Shown here piece by piece: positions 1 to 8,402 of a DNA stretch of 64,000 nt. This stretch comes from Pacificitalea sp040119125 (lineage in GTDB: Bacteria > Pseudomonadota > Alphaproteobacteria > Rhodobacterales > Rhodobacteraceae): positions 186,001 to 250,000 of the forward strand of contig JBEDTR010000017.1 of NCBI GenBank assembly GCA_040119125.1. The letters are read 5' to 3'. Each line of letters opens with the position of its first letter. Within the stretch, counting starts at the first letter, position 1. Made by a program: the position numbers and the translations under genes. The notes under the pieces are model-generated. The model had not been told where the DNA came from. It saw only the letters and a program-made list of their open reading frames with translations, and did no database searches.

Positions 1-1134
1 GGTGCGCAGGTCGATGACCTCGGCGCTGATGCCCTCCTCGGCCAGCTTGTCGGCGGCTTCGAGCGCATATTGCATCCCGATGCCCCAGCTGACGATGGTG
101 ACATCTTCGCCTTCGCGCCAGATCCGGGCCTTGCCGAAGGGAACGGTGAAATCATCCATCACCGGCACATCAAAGGAGCGCCCGTAGAGGATCTCGTTTT
201 CGAGGAAGATCACCGGGTTCGGGTCGCGGATCGCCGATTTCAGCAGGCCTTTCGCGTCAGCCGCCGAATAGGGCATCGCCACTTTCAGGCCGGGGATCGA
301 GGCATACCATGCCGCGTAATCCTGGCTGTGCTGGGCCCCCACGCGGGCGGCGGCGCCGTTCGGACCACGGAACACCATGGGCGCGCCCATCTGACCGCCG
401 GACATATAAAGCGTCTTGGCGGCGGAGTTGATGATCTGGTCAATCGCCTGCATGGCGAAGTTGAAGGTCATGAACTCGACAATCGGCTTCAGCCCGCCAA
501 AGGCCGCACCGACGGCGATGCCCGCGAACCCATGTTCGGTGATCGGCGTGTCGATCACGCGCTTGGCGCCGAATTCGTCCAGCAGGCCTTGGGAGACCTT
601 ATACGCGCCCTGATATTCGGCGACTTCCTCACCCATCAGGTAGACGTTTTCGTCGCCGCGCATTTCCTCGGCCATCGCGTCGCGCAGGGCTTCGCGAACG
701 GTCGTGGATTTGAACTCCGTGCCTTCGGGATATTCTTCCTCGGTCACGTTCGGCACGGCGGGCACGATGGGCTGTGCCGGTGCCTTGGCGGCCTGCTGCG
801 CATCAGCGGCGACATCACTGTCGGATTTCGCATCAGCGCTGTCGTCGGAGGCTGCGGATTTCGTGGAAGTGTCGATGTCGTCGGCGCTTTCGCCTTCCTC
901 GATCATCACGGCGATGGGGGTGTTGACCTTCACGCCCTCAGTGCCTTCGGAGATGAGGATCTTGCCGACGATACCTTCGTCGACGGCTTCGAATTCCATC
1001 GTCGCCTTGTCGGTTTCGATTTCGGCCAGAATGTCACCGGACGCGACAGTGTCGCCTTCCTTGACCATCCATTTGGCCAGCGTGCCTTCCTCCATCGTCG
1101 GGGAAAGCGCGGGCATCAGAATCTCGGTTGCCAT
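1..1134 (-). CDS. pdhB: Pyruvate dehydrogenase E1 component subunit beta with N-terminal lipoyl domain (partial)
   Basis: Beta chain of the E1 (pyruvate decarboxylating) part of the pyruvate dehydrogenase complex, which makes acetyl-CoA in the cytoplasm. From the ATG at 1134 the protein begins with a lipoyl domain (about residues 1-80, lipoyl lysine in ETDKATMEFE). An Ala/Asp/Ser-rich swinging linker follows (about 80-130), then the transketolase-like pyrimidine-binding domain (GEEVAEYQGAYK, DTPITEHGFAG). The gene leaves the left edge after 378 codons, so the C-terminal transketolase domain is not visible. It starts 15 bp after pdhA stops, so the two are co-transcribed. A lipoyl domain fused to E1 beta is typical of alphaproteobacteria. 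Confidence 0.95.
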   Translation of the reverse strand, partial: MATEILMPALSPTMEEGTLAKWMVKEGDTVASGDILAEIETDKATMEFEAVDEGIVGKILISEGTEGVKVNTPIAVMIEEGESADDIDTSTKSAASDDSADAKSDSDVAADAQQAAKAPAQPIVPAVPNVTEEEYPEGTEFKSTTVREALRDAMAEEMRGDENVYLMGEEVAEYQGAYKVSQGLLDEFGAKRVIDTPITEHGFAGIAVGAAFGGLKPIVEFMTFNFAMQAIDQIINSAAKTLYMSGGQMGAPMVFRGPNGAAARVGAQHSQDYAAWYASIPGLKVAMPYSAADAKGLLKSAIRDPNPVIFLENEILYGRSFDVPVMDDFTVPFGKARIWREGEDVTIVSWGIGMQYALEAADKLAEEGISAEVIDLRT

Positions 1135-1149
1135 GGTGTGATCTCCCCC

Positions 1150-2163
1150 TTACGCGTCCTGCGGCACTTCGGCCGCATAAATATCGGTGTAAAGCTCGTC
1201 GAGCGCGGGCTCGGGGCTTTCCTTCGCGAATTCGGCGGATTCGTTCACGATATCCTTGATTTCCTTGTCGATCGCTTTCAGATCGGCTTCGGAGGCGTGA
1301 TTACCGGAGACCAGCAATTCGCGGACGTTCTCGATCGGATCACGCTCTTCGCGCATCTTCTGCACTTCCTCGCGGGTCCGGTATTTTGCCGGGTCCGACA
1401 TGGAGTGGCCGCGATAGCGGTAGGTCTTGATCTCAAGGATGTAGGGGCCATTGCCGGCGCGGCAGTGCGCGACCGCCTTTTCGCCCGCTTCCTTCACCGC
1501 CAGCACATCCATACCATCGACGGCCTCGCCCTCGATCCCATAGGCCGCGCCGCGTTCCCACAGGCTGCTCGACTTGGTCGAACGCGCGACCGAGGTGCCC
1601 ATGGCATATTGGTTGTTCTCGATCACGAAAACCACCGGCAGATCCCAAAGCTCGGCCATGTTGTAGGTCTCATAGACCTGACCCTGGTTGGCCGCGCCAT
1701 CGCCGAAATAGGCGAAGGTTACGCGATCATTGCCTTTATACTTATCCGAGAAGGCCAGCCCGGCGCCGATCGGCACCTGAGCGCCAACGATGCCGTGACC
1801 GCCGTAGAAATGCTTCTCCTTGGAGAACATATGCATCGAGCCGCCCTTACCGCGGGAGTAGCCCCCCTCGCGACCGGTCAGCTCGGCCATGACGCCCTTG
1901 GGGTCCATGCCACAGGCCAGCATATGGCCGTGATCGCGGTAGGAGGTGACGCGCTTGTCGCCCTCATCAGCCGCAGCTTCGAGCCCGACGACGACCGCCT
2001 CCTGCCCGATATAGAGGTGACAGAAGCCACCGATCAGACCCATGCCGTAAAGCTGGCCGGCCTTTTCCTCGAAGCGCCGGATCAGCAGCATTTCGCGGTA
2101 ATAGTGCAGAAGCTCGTCCTTGGAAACATTCGGCTTCTTGGGTGCAGCCTTGCGCGCCGCCAT
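1150..2163 (-). CDS. pdhA: Pyruvate dehydrogenase E1 component subunit alpha
   Basis: Alpha chain of pyruvate dehydrogenase E1; with PdhB it binds thiamine diphosphate and decarboxylates pyruvate. 337 aa, the usual length. The ThDP motif GDGAANQGQVYETYN is followed by an IENNQYAMGT segment, and the phosphorylation-loop-like YRYRGHSMSDPA lies further on. The open frame runs up to 2286, but the start is placed at MAARKAAPKK because a strong ribosome site (GGAGGAGGG) lies just upstream of 2163 and the family N-terminus begins there. It is the first gene of the pdhAB unit and diverges from the ZIP-like gene. Confidence 0.95.
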   Translation of the reverse strand: MAARKAAPKKPNVSKDELLHYYREMLLIRRFEEKAGQLYGMGLIGGFCHLYIGQEAVVVGLEAAADEGDKRVTSYRDHGHMLACGMDPKGVMAELTGREGGYSRGKGGSMHMFSKEKHFYGGHGIVGAQVPIGAGLAFSDKYKGNDRVTFAYFGDGAANQGQVYETYNMAELWDLPVVFVIENNQYAMGTSVARSTKSSSLWERGAAYGIEGEAVDGMDVLAVKEAGEKAVAHCRAGNGPYILEIKTYRYRGHSMSDPAKYRTREEVQKMREERDPIENVRELLVSGNHASEADLKAIDKEIKDIVNESAEFAKESPEPALDELYTDIYAAEVPQDA

Positions 2164-2485
2164 AGCCAGCCCTCCTCCGATAAGGAATAGTTTAACGTTG
2201 AACCATTCATAGCAAAGCTTGAATGGCGATGCATCCTGAAAAGAGGGTAAGCTGCTATTCCGCGGATGCAAGTGTTGATCCACCATGGGAAAAAGTGCTG
2301 CGATGCAGCATGTGGGGAGGCACGAATAGGCGCGCCGCGCTCAATCGGCGGTTACGTCAAACGCCCACGAACATGTCTGCCATTACAGAAGCGACGCGTT
2401 GGGCGCGCGACACCTATAATGCGTGGCGCCCATCCGAAGGCGGCTCGCTTGGGGAACCCCCTGCCCCGCGCGGCGTTGGCGCGGC
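2164..2485. other. Divergent intergenic region pdhA / ZIP-like gene
   Basis: 322 bp with no convincing gene. It must hold the promoters for the pdhAB unit (minus) and the ZIP-like gene (plus). Visible are a small perfect inverted repeat at 2296-2310 (TGCTGC-gat-GCAGCA), which could be an operator, and a perfect TATAAT hexamer at 2415-2420. No good -35 box lies 16-18 bp before that hexamer, so the plus-strand promoter is only suggested. Confidence 0.4.
2415..2420 (+). promoter_or_regulatory. Candidate -10 box upstream of ZIP-like gene
   Basis: A perfect TATAAT lies 65 bp before the ATG at 2486. The sequence at the expected -35 position (GC-rich, around 2392-2397) is not a recognisable hexamer. 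The call rests on the -10 match alone. Confidence 0.3.
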
Positions 2486-3217
2486 ATGTCCGATACCGCG
2501 CCCCTGCTCCCCACCCTGCTGACCCTGCTGGCGGTCCTCATCTTTGCCGCCATTCATATGCTTGCCCCACGGCTTGCCTTCCTAGGCCGGGTGCCGCGCT
2601 CCCGCTGGCTGTCGCTCGCGGGCGGTGTGGCGGTTGCTTATGTCTTCCTGCACCTGCTGCCGGATCTGGCGGAACATGAGGAGACGCTGAACGAAGCCGA
2701 CACGCGGGGTGAGCTGGTCTATATCCTTGCCCTTGGCGGGCTAGCCACATTCTACGGTCTCGAACGGGTGATCCGCCGCGCGCGTGCGCGGGGCGAAAGG
2801 CCCGATACCGGAGGCGGGAGCTTCTGGCTGCATCTGGGAAGTTTTGCCGCCTATAACCTTCTGATCGGCTATCTGCTGCTGCACCGCGAAGAGGACACGA
2901 CGCAGTCGCTCATCCTTTATGCCGTGGCGATGGGGCTGCATTTCGTGACGAACGACTTCGGCCTGCGCGAAGATCACGAAGGGCTCTATGACCGGCGCGG
3001 GCGCTGGCTGCTGTCTGGCGCGGTGTTGCTGGGCGCGATCTTGGGGTGGCTGGTAGAGCTGCCAGAGACCGCCATCATTGCGCTGTCGTCGTTCCTAGCA
3101 GGCGGGATCGTGTTGAACGTGCTGAAGGAAGAATTGCCCGAAGACCGCGATAGCAGCTTCCTGCCGTTTGCGCTGGGGGTTGCAGGATACGGCGCGTTGC
3201 TCCTGCTGCTGTTGTAA
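2486..3217 (+). CDS. ZIP-like multi-pass membrane protein
   Basis: 243 aa integral membrane protein with about seven or eight hydrophobic segments spread over its length, ending in a run of leucines. An acidic/His patch (LLPDLAEHEETLNEA, about residues 59-75) follows the second segment, and LHFVTNDFGLREDHEGLYDRRGRW (split by membrane turns) lies in the middle. The arrangement resembles divergent ZIP-family metal transporters of Rhodobacterales, but the classic HxxxE helix pair is not clear, so the substrate is unknown. The start is the ATG at 2486 because the N-terminal hydrophobic segment begins right after it; no good Shine-Dalgarno is seen. It ends 3 bp from the convergent ftsB-like gene. 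Confidence 0.7.
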   Translation: MSDTAPLLPTLLTLLAVLIFAAIHMLAPRLAFLGRVPRSRWLSLAGGVAVAYVFLHLLPDLAEHEETLNEADTRGELVYILALGGLATFYGLERVIRRARARGERPDTGGGSFWLHLGSFAAYNLLIGYLLLHREEDTTQSLILYAVAMGLHFVTNDFGLREDHEGLYDRRGRWLLSGAVLLGAILGWLVELPETAIIALSSFLAGGIVLNVLKEELPEDRDSSFLPFALGVAGYGALLLLLL

Positions 3218-3220
3218 AGC

Positions 3221-3523
3221 TCAGCGAATGACGATCTCGTCGGAGCGCAGCAATCCCAGCACGTCGCGCGCCTGCTGATCGAGAAGATCAAGGTCGAGAT
3301 ATTCGTCCGACATGCGCCGGGTCTTATTCTCAAGACCGGTAAGCTCGGCGGTCAATAAGGTCTTCTGCTGTTCCAGCACCGTGGCTTCGGCGCGAATTTC
3401 CACACGGCGGAACAGACCGTAATCGCCCTGCACAGCCGCGAATGTGAAATAGGTCGCGAGCGAGAAACTCGCCGCGAAATACAAAACCACGCCGAACGCG
3501 GGTCGCTTTTGGGATCTGCTCAT
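3221..3523 (-). CDS. FtsB/DivIC-like septum formation initiator
   Basis: 100 aa single-pass protein: a short basic N-terminus, one transmembrane helix (about residues 8-30), then a periplasmic coiled coil (RAEATVLEQQKTLLTAEL...), ending in a conserved DLLDQQARDVLGLLRSDEIVIR-type tail. This is the DivIC/FtsB fold that takes part in the FtsL-FtsB-FtsQ complex of the divisome. A GTG six codons upstream (3541) is possible. The ATG at 3523 is preferred because family members begin with a short basic stretch before the helix, but neither start has a strong ribosome site. Confidence 0.8.
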   Translation of the reverse strand: MSRSQKRPAFGVVLYFAASFSLATYFTFAAVQGDYGLFRRVEIRAEATVLEQQKTLLTAELTGLENKTRRMSDEYLDLDLLDQQARDVLGLLRSDEIVIR

Positions 3524-3712
3524 CGCCCGGACCTGTTTCACTGCCTCAATATCCGCCTCTGACGGGCGGTGCAGAGGACCGTCGCATAGTTGATTCGGAT
3601 TGTGAATCCCCTGTCTGCGGTCGGGCGATCACTTTTTACATATGCGACTTAGATGTAGGATGGATGGCGCTCCCCTCTCGGGTCGAAAACACGACCCCCT
3701 GCGCCCCGGCCC

Positions 3713-3741
3713 TTGCGCCCCCCGAAATTCCGCTTTATACG
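3713..3741 (+). promoter_or_regulatory. Promoter of rpsB-tsf
   Basis: TTGCGC (3713-3718), a 17-bp spacer, then TATACG (3736-3741), inside the 335-bp gap 3524-3858 before rpsB. The ~115-nt leader ends with AAAGGA near the rpsB start codon. The hexamers and spacing fit a sigma-70 type promoter; the rest of the gap shows nothing gene-like. Confidence 0.5.
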
Positions 3742-3858
3742 CGCGCACACTTCACAGGCGGGGCTTGGGCCTTACAGGGGAGACATCCCTGTCAGGTCCG
3801 CCGGTTGGACATTTGTCTGAGCGCTCCGCCGAGGATCAAACCGGAAAGGATATGAGAC

Positions 3859-4659
3859 ATGGCTCTCCCTGACTTCTCTCTCCGTCAGCTGCTCGAAGCT
3901 GGCGTTCACTTCGGCCACCAGACCCAGCGCTGGAACCCGCGTATGGCACCGTATATCTACGGTGACCGCAACGGCATCCACATCATGGACCTCACCCAGA
4001 CGGTCCCGATGCTCGACCAGGCTCTGCAGGTCGTTCGTGACACCGTCGCCAAAGGCGGCCGCGTTCTCTTCGTCGGCACCAAGCGTCAGGCTCAGCAGCC
4101 GATCGCCGATGCCGCAGAGCGTTGCGCACAGTATTACATGAACCACCGTTGGCTCGGCGGCACGCTGACCAACTGGAAAACCGTGTCCCAGTCCATTGGC
4201 CGCCTCAAGGCGATCGATGAGCAGGCCGCGATGGGTTATGAGGGTCTGACCAAGAAAGAGCGTCTCGGCATGGAGCGCGAGCAGACCAAACTGGAAGCCT
4301 CGCTCGGTGGTATCCGCGAGATGGGCGGCGTTCCCGACCTGCTCTTCGTCATCGACGTCAACAAAGAAGACCTGGCCATCGCCGAAGCGCGCAAGCTGGG
4401 CATTCCGGTTGTTGCCATCGTCGACACCAACTGCTCCCCCGCTGGCGTTGACTATGTCATCCCCGGCAATGATGACGCCGCACGCGCGATCTCGCTTTAC
4501 TGCGACCTCGTCTCCCGTGCAGCGCTTGACGGCATGACCGCTCAAATGGGCGCTGCCGGCATCGACTTGGGTGAGATGGAAGAGGCGCTTCAGGAAGAAG
4601 CCGCCGCCGAAGAGGCCGCCGCAGCCGCTGCCGCCGCAGAGACCCCCGCGGAGGCCTGA
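3859..4659 (+). CDS. rpsB: 30S ribosomal protein S2
   Basis: Ribosomal protein S2 of the small subunit. The protein opens with FSLRQLLEAGVHFGHQTQRW and carries the other family hallmarks (NHRWLGGTLTNWKT, PDLLFVIDVNKEDLAIAEAR, GIPVVAIVDTNCSP). 266 aa, slightly longer than the E. coli protein because of a C-terminal Glu/Ala-rich tail (from about residue 238). Followed at 145 bp by tsf, the standard bacterial order. Confidence 0.99.
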   Translation: MALPDFSLRQLLEAGVHFGHQTQRWNPRMAPYIYGDRNGIHIMDLTQTVPMLDQALQVVRDTVAKGGRVLFVGTKRQAQQPIADAAERCAQYYMNHRWLGGTLTNWKTVSQSIGRLKAIDEQAAMGYEGLTKKERLGMEREQTKLEASLGGIREMGGVPDLLFVIDVNKEDLAIAEARKLGIPVVAIVDTNCSPAGVDYVIPGNDDAARAISLYCDLVSRAALDGMTAQMGAAGIDLGEMEEALQEEAAAEEAAAAAAAAETPAEA

Positions 4660-4707
4660 GCCCCGCGACCGGGCGCCGCGCCGGTCCTGCACCGGCGGCG
4701 CCCATTG

Positions 4708-4733
4708 GGCGGGAGCGTTGCGACGCTCCTGCC
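4708..4733 (+). other. Intercistronic hairpin between rpsB and tsf
   Basis: An 11-bp stem with one G-U pair (GGCGGGAGCGT / ACGCTCCTGCC) closed by a TGCG tetraloop. A second GC-rich inverted repeat, with a small bulge, sits just before it (about 4675-4702). No U-tract follows, so this is unlikely to be a full terminator. It may be an attenuator or processing site in the rpsB-tsf message. Confidence 0.5.
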
Positions 4734-4804
4734 GTCATCGAATTGATACCGGGCAGGGCTAGACCCTGCGCCGCACCCGACAGCAAAATCCGAGGAGAGG
4801 CCAG

Positions 4805-5680
4805 ATGGCGATCACCGCAGCGATGGTGAAAGAACTGCGCGACAGCACCGGCGCAGGCATGATGGACGCGAAAAAAGCGCTCAGCGAAAACGATGGCGAC
4901 ATGGAAGCCGCCGTTGACTGGCTGCGCACCAAAGGTCTGGCCAAGGCCGCCAAGAAATCGGGCCGCACCGCCGCCGAGGGCCTTGTCGCCGTCGCCGTGA
5001 GCGGTGGCACCGGTGTCGCGGTCGAGGTGAACTCCGAGACCGACTTCGTCGCCAAGAACTCCGATTTCCAGGACATGGTGCGCCAGATTGCCTCCGTGGC
5101 AACCGACGCATCCGATCTGGACGCGCTGAAAAACGCGGATCTGGGTGGCAAGTCCGTCGAGTCGACCATCACCGACAAGATCGCGACCATCGGCGAGAAC
5201 ATGACCCTGCGCCGGATGGAAAAGATCACCGGCGAAACCGTCGTGTCCTACGTCCACAACGCCGCTGCCGATGGCATGGGCAAAATCGGCGTTCTGGTTG
5301 CGATGACCGGCAATGACGAAACCTTCGGCAAGCAGGTCGCGATGCATGTCGCCGCCGTGAACCCCGCGTCGCTGGGCGAAGCCGATCTGGACCAGTCGAT
5401 TGTCGAGCGTGAGCGTCAGGTTCTGACCGATCAGGCCCGTGAATCCGGCAAGCCGGAGCAGGTCATTGAGAAAATGATCGACGGTCGCATGAAGAAGTTC
5501 CTCTCCGAGGTGACCCTGCTGGGCCAAAGCTTCGTCGTGAACCCCGACCTGACCGTGGCCGATGCCGCAAAAGAAGCCGGCGTCGAGATCACCGGCTTCA
5601 TCCGTCTGGAAGTGGGCGAAGGCATCGAAGTCGAGAAAGAAGACTTCGCAGCCGAGGTGGCCAAGGCCGCTCAGGGCTGA
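4805..5680 (+). CDS. tsf: Translation elongation factor Ts
   Basis: Nucleotide exchange factor that regenerates EF-Tu-GTP. 291 aa. The N-terminal module has the hallmark LRDSTGAGMMDAKKAL (about residues 11-26), followed by EVNSETDFVAKN (about 77-88) and the dimerisation/core domain. A ribosome site (GAGGAGAGG) precedes the ATG at 4805. Second gene after rpsB; a terminator follows. Confidence 0.99.
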   Translation: MAITAAMVKELRDSTGAGMMDAKKALSENDGDMEAAVDWLRTKGLAKAAKKSGRTAAEGLVAVAVSGGTGVAVEVNSETDFVAKNSDFQDMVRQIASVATDASDLDALKNADLGGKSVESTITDKIATIGENMTLRRMEKITGETVVSYVHNAAADGMGKIGVLVAMTGNDETFGKQVAMHVAAVNPASLGEADLDQSIVERERQVLTDQARESGKPEQVIEKMIDGRMKKFLSEVTLLGQSFVVNPDLTVADAAKEAGVEITGFIRLEVGEGIEVEKEDFAAEVAKAAQG

Positions 5681-5721
5681 TCGCCAGCACGCTTCCCGGC
5701 ATCGGGAAGGAACGATTACAG

Positions 5722-5757
5722 CGGCGCGGGGGGCAACCCTCGCGCCGTTTTGCGTTT
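5722..5757 (+). terminator. Intrinsic terminator after tsf
   Basis: GC-rich stem (CGGCGCG-GGGG with CCCT-CGCGCCG, one wobble) around a GGCAA loop, followed by GTTTTGCGTTT, 41 bp after the tsf stop. This closes the rpsB-tsf unit. Confidence 0.8.
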
Positions 5758-5869
5758 GATCGGTGCGCGAGCCCCTAAGCGACGCGACCGCCCCTGAATG
5801 ATCAGATGTCATCAATAGACCCGCACGGGACTCATCGCGTCTCTAGCCGCGCGCAGCCAACCGCGCCCA

Positions 5870-5886
5870 TTCCCGCAATGCGGGAA
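5870..5886. promoter_or_regulatory. Inverted repeat upstream of two small genes
   Basis: Perfect repeat TTCCCGC-aat-GCGGGAA about 90 bp before the ATG at 5975. Too short and without a T-run, so not a terminator; a repressor operator is possible but unproven. Confidence 0.3.
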
Positions 5887-5974
5887 ATCTCACCCTTCCT
5901 ATTCGTCCGCATGGTGCGCGTTTGCAGATGGGGATTTACCCTCCCTCCGGTGTGTACATGGTGAGGACGGGGTA

Positions 5975-6340
5975 ATGGGAATTCCAACTAACGAATGGCT
6001 GGCCGTCGGGATCCTGCTGCTCGCCGCAGCTAAACTGGCATGGGATTTCTTTTTCAGCGGCGAGATACATGCGCGCGATGAAACCGAAGCCCTCGCCAGC
6101 GCCAAGTCCACCACCGAAGAGATCCACGCAAAACGCGACGCCGCCAAGCGCAAGAAACGGCGCGATAAAAACGTCGCGCAGCTTACCGCCTACGGCACTA
6201 TCGTCATGTCGGTCTGGCTGATCGCCATTGCGATCACCACACGCGAAGTCACTGCCAAAGATTTTGCCGCAGCAGAGGAGTGGATGGCCGAGTTCGACGC
6301 CCGGCTGACATCGCTCGAAGCGCGCCTTCCCCCCCAATAA
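5975..6340 (+). CDS. Hypothetical two-helix membrane protein
   Basis: 121 aa with no family I recognise. It has a hydrophobic segment at about residues 8-27 and a second at about 73-88. Between them lies a strongly charged, probably helical region rich in Lys/Arg (HAKRDAAKRKKRRDKN), and after them an acidic/amphipathic C-terminus (AAEEWMAEFDARLTSLEARL). Both ends probably face the same side of the membrane. A ribosome site (GAGGACGGGG) precedes the ATG. The next gene begins 14 bp later, so the two form a bicistron. The DNA here looks less GC-rich than its neighbours, which could mean recent acquisition. Confidence 0.6.
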   Translation: MGIPTNEWLAVGILLLAAAKLAWDFFFSGEIHARDETEALASAKSTTEEIHAKRDAAKRKKRRDKNVAQLTAYGTIVMSVWLIAIAITTREVTAKDFAAAEEWMAEFDARLTSLEARLPPQ

Positions 6341-6354
6341 CCGGAGTGCATAAC

Positions 6355-6618
6355 ATGCTCATCAATTCGCTGTCGGATATCGAAAAGCGCCTGAAAGACA
6401 TAGAAGAAGCCATCTGGCCCAACGGTCCACCGGGCGGACCGACCATTGGCAGCAACATCGGCAAAAAGCTGGAAGAGCTAGAGAAAAAGCTCGCCGATCT
6501 TGAGGGGCAGTTCGTCACGCCCGATATCATCAAGGATATCATTGATGTGATTAACATGATGCTCGCAGGGCAGCATCGTTCCCCGCCACCCGCGCTGTTT
6601 CGGACGCAGACGATGTGA
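6355..6618 (+). CDS. Hypothetical coiled-coil protein
   Basis: 87 aa, soluble, not recognised. A first helix (SLSDIEKRLKDIEEAIWP) is separated by a Gly/Pro hinge (NGPPGGPTIG) from a heptad-like Lys/Glu/Leu coiled coil (GKKLEELEKKLADLEGQF), then a hydrophobic helix (IIKDIIDVINMMLAG) and a short polar tail. The start at 6355 is chosen for its GGAG ribosome site; the frame is open further upstream inside the previous gene. Its tight linkage with the membrane protein before it suggests the two act together. Confidence 0.6.
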   Translation: MLINSLSDIEKRLKDIEEAIWPNGPPGGPTIGSNIGKKLEELEKKLADLEGQFVTPDIIKDIIDVINMMLAGQHRSPPPALFRTQTM

Positions 6619-6678
6619 GCGCCATCGCGCTGCACATCCCCTGCCCCGTCCGGTCCGCTTTTTTAAGCGCGGCACGGC

Positions 6679-8397
6679 TTAGCTTTTCGTGCCCACCGGC
6701 TGGAGAAACGCGAAATCGCAGCCCTCGTCAGCTTGCAGCACCTCGCTCGCGTAGAGCCGGTCATAGCCGCGGCGTTCTTCGGGTGGGACCAGATCGGGCG
6801 TCCATTCGGCACGGCGGCGGTCCAATTCGGCGTCATCCACCAGCAATTCGACGCGCTTATCCTTGACCGACAGCCGGATGCGATCCCCGGTGCGAACCAG
6901 TGCCAGCACGCCGCCCACCGATGCTTCGGGCGCGACATGCAGGATGATCGTGCCGAAGGCCGTGCCGGACATGCGCGCATCCGAGATGCGGATCATGTCC
7001 TTGACCCCCTTGGATGACAGCTTGCGCGGGATCGGCAGATATCCTGCCTCCGGCATACCGCTCGCGGATCGTGGTCCGGCGTTTTGCAGCACCATCACGT
7101 CATCGGCCTGAATGTCCAGATCGGGGTCATCGACCCGCGCCGCCAGATCTTCGAGCGAGTTGAACACCACGGCGCGGCCCTCGGTTTCGAACAGGCTGCT
7201 ATCGGCGGCGGAGCGTTTCAGGATCGCGCCGCGCGGAGCGAGATTGCCGAACAATGCGACCAGCCCGCCCTGCGGCTCCAGCGGTTCCTCGGCGGTGGCG
7301 ATCACGCGACGGTCGACATAGCCGGGGTCTTGTTCCAGCCGGTCGCCCAGACGCTCGCCCGTGACCGAAATCGTGTCGAGATGCAGCAGAGGCTTGAGCT
7401 CCCGCAGCACTGCGCCCACACCACCGGCAAAGAAGAAATCTTCCATGTAATGCGCGCCGACGGGCTTCAGGTTCACCAGCACCGGCGTTTCATCCGACAG
7501 CTGGTTGAGCCGCTCAAGCCCGATGCGGATGCCCAATCGTCCGGCCACGGCAGTCAGGTGGATGATGGCATTGGTCGATCCGCCCAACGCCAGCAGAACG
7601 CGCAGCGCGTTTTCGACCGATTTTTCGGTGATGACCTCGCTGGGGCGGATGGGGTTCTGCACCATCCGCGCCGCTGCCATGCCCGAAGCTTCGGCCGCGC
7701 GCAGTCGGTCGGCATGCACCGCCGGGATCGCCGCCGTGCCCGGCAAAGCCATGCCCAGCGTTTCCGCGATACAGGCCATGGTGGAGGCCGTGCCCATCAC
7801 GGCGCACGTGCCGGTGGTGGTCGCCAGCCGCCCCTCGATATCGTTGATCTGCTCGGTCGAGACCTCGCCCGCGCGATATTTCCCCCAGAAACGGCGACAA
7901 TCGGTGCAGGCGCCCAGACGCTCCTCGCCATAGCGCGAGGTCATCATCGGCCCGCCGATCAGCTGCACGGCAGGGAGATCGGCAGACGCCGCGCCCATCA
8001 GTTGCGCGGGCACGGTCTTGTCACAGCCGCCCATCAGCACGACGGCATCCATCGGCTGCGCGCGGACCATTTCTTCGGTGTCCATCGACATCAGGTTGCG
8101 GAACTTGAGCGAGGTCGGAGAGAGAAACACCTCGCCCAGCGAGATCGTCGGAAATTCGATCGGCAGCCCGCCCGCCAGCAGCACGCCGCGCTTCACATGC
8201 TCGACCATTTCGGGGAAATGGCGGTGGCAGTTGTTAAAGCCGGAAAACGAATTGGCGATGCCCACGATGGGCTTTTTCAGCACCTCGCGCGAATACCCCA
8301 TTGATGAGGCAAAGCTGTTGCGGAGATAGACCGAGAAATCCCGATCGCCGTAATTGGTCAGCCCCCGTGCGAGGCCGCGGTCCTGTTCATCGCTCAT
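6679..8397 (-). CDS. IlvD/Edd-family [2Fe-2S] dehydratase (sugar-acid dehydratase-like)
   Basis: Dehydrates a 2,3-dihydroxy acid to a 2-keto-3-deoxy acid. 572 aa. Cluster cysteines are Cys57 (FNNCHRH), Cys125 (MGGCDKT) and Cys198 (TTGTCAV). Their spacing of 68 and 73 residues matches the [2Fe-2S] L-arabinonate dehydratase group as I know it. The catalytic-serine segment RISDARMSGTAFG lies near the C-terminus. It is therefore more likely a sugar-acid or hydroxy-acid dehydratase than the biosynthetic IlvD. Last gene of the minus-strand catabolic operon, 5 bp after the aldehyde dehydrogenase. The substrate cannot be told from sequence. Confidence 0.85.
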   Translation of the reverse strand: MSDEQDRGLARGLTNYGDRDFSVYLRNSFASSMGYSREVLKKPIVGIANSFSGFNNCHRHFPEMVEHVKRGVLLAGGLPIEFPTISLGEVFLSPTSLKFRNLMSMDTEEMVRAQPMDAVVLMGGCDKTVPAQLMGAASADLPAVQLIGGPMMTSRYGEERLGACTDCRRFWGKYRAGEVSTEQINDIEGRLATTTGTCAVMGTASTMACIAETLGMALPGTAAIPAVHADRLRAAEASGMAAARMVQNPIRPSEVITEKSVENALRVLLALGGSTNAIIHLTAVAGRLGIRIGLERLNQLSDETPVLVNLKPVGAHYMEDFFFAGGVGAVLRELKPLLHLDTISVTGERLGDRLEQDPGYVDRRVIATAEEPLEPQGGLVALFGNLAPRGAILKRSAADSSLFETEGRAVVFNSLEDLAARVDDPDLDIQADDVMVLQNAGPRSASGMPEAGYLPIPRKLSSKGVKDMIRISDARMSGTAFGTIILHVAPEASVGGVLALVRTGDRIRLSVKDKRVELLVDDAELDRRRAEWTPDLVPPEERRGYDRLYASEVLQADEGCDFAFLQPVGTKS

Positions 8398-8402
8398 TCT
8401 TA

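Noticed and set aside
70..2190. Plus-strand open frame of 706 codons opposite pdhB and pdhA
   Set aside because: It is the mirror frame of two well-supported genes in high-GC DNA; the translation is rich in His/Arg/Gly and shows no domain.
6619..6678. Bidirectional terminator between the small coiled-coil gene and the dehydratase gene
   Set aside because: A T-run (CTTTTTTAAG) is present, but the adjacent stem is short and imperfect on both strands.
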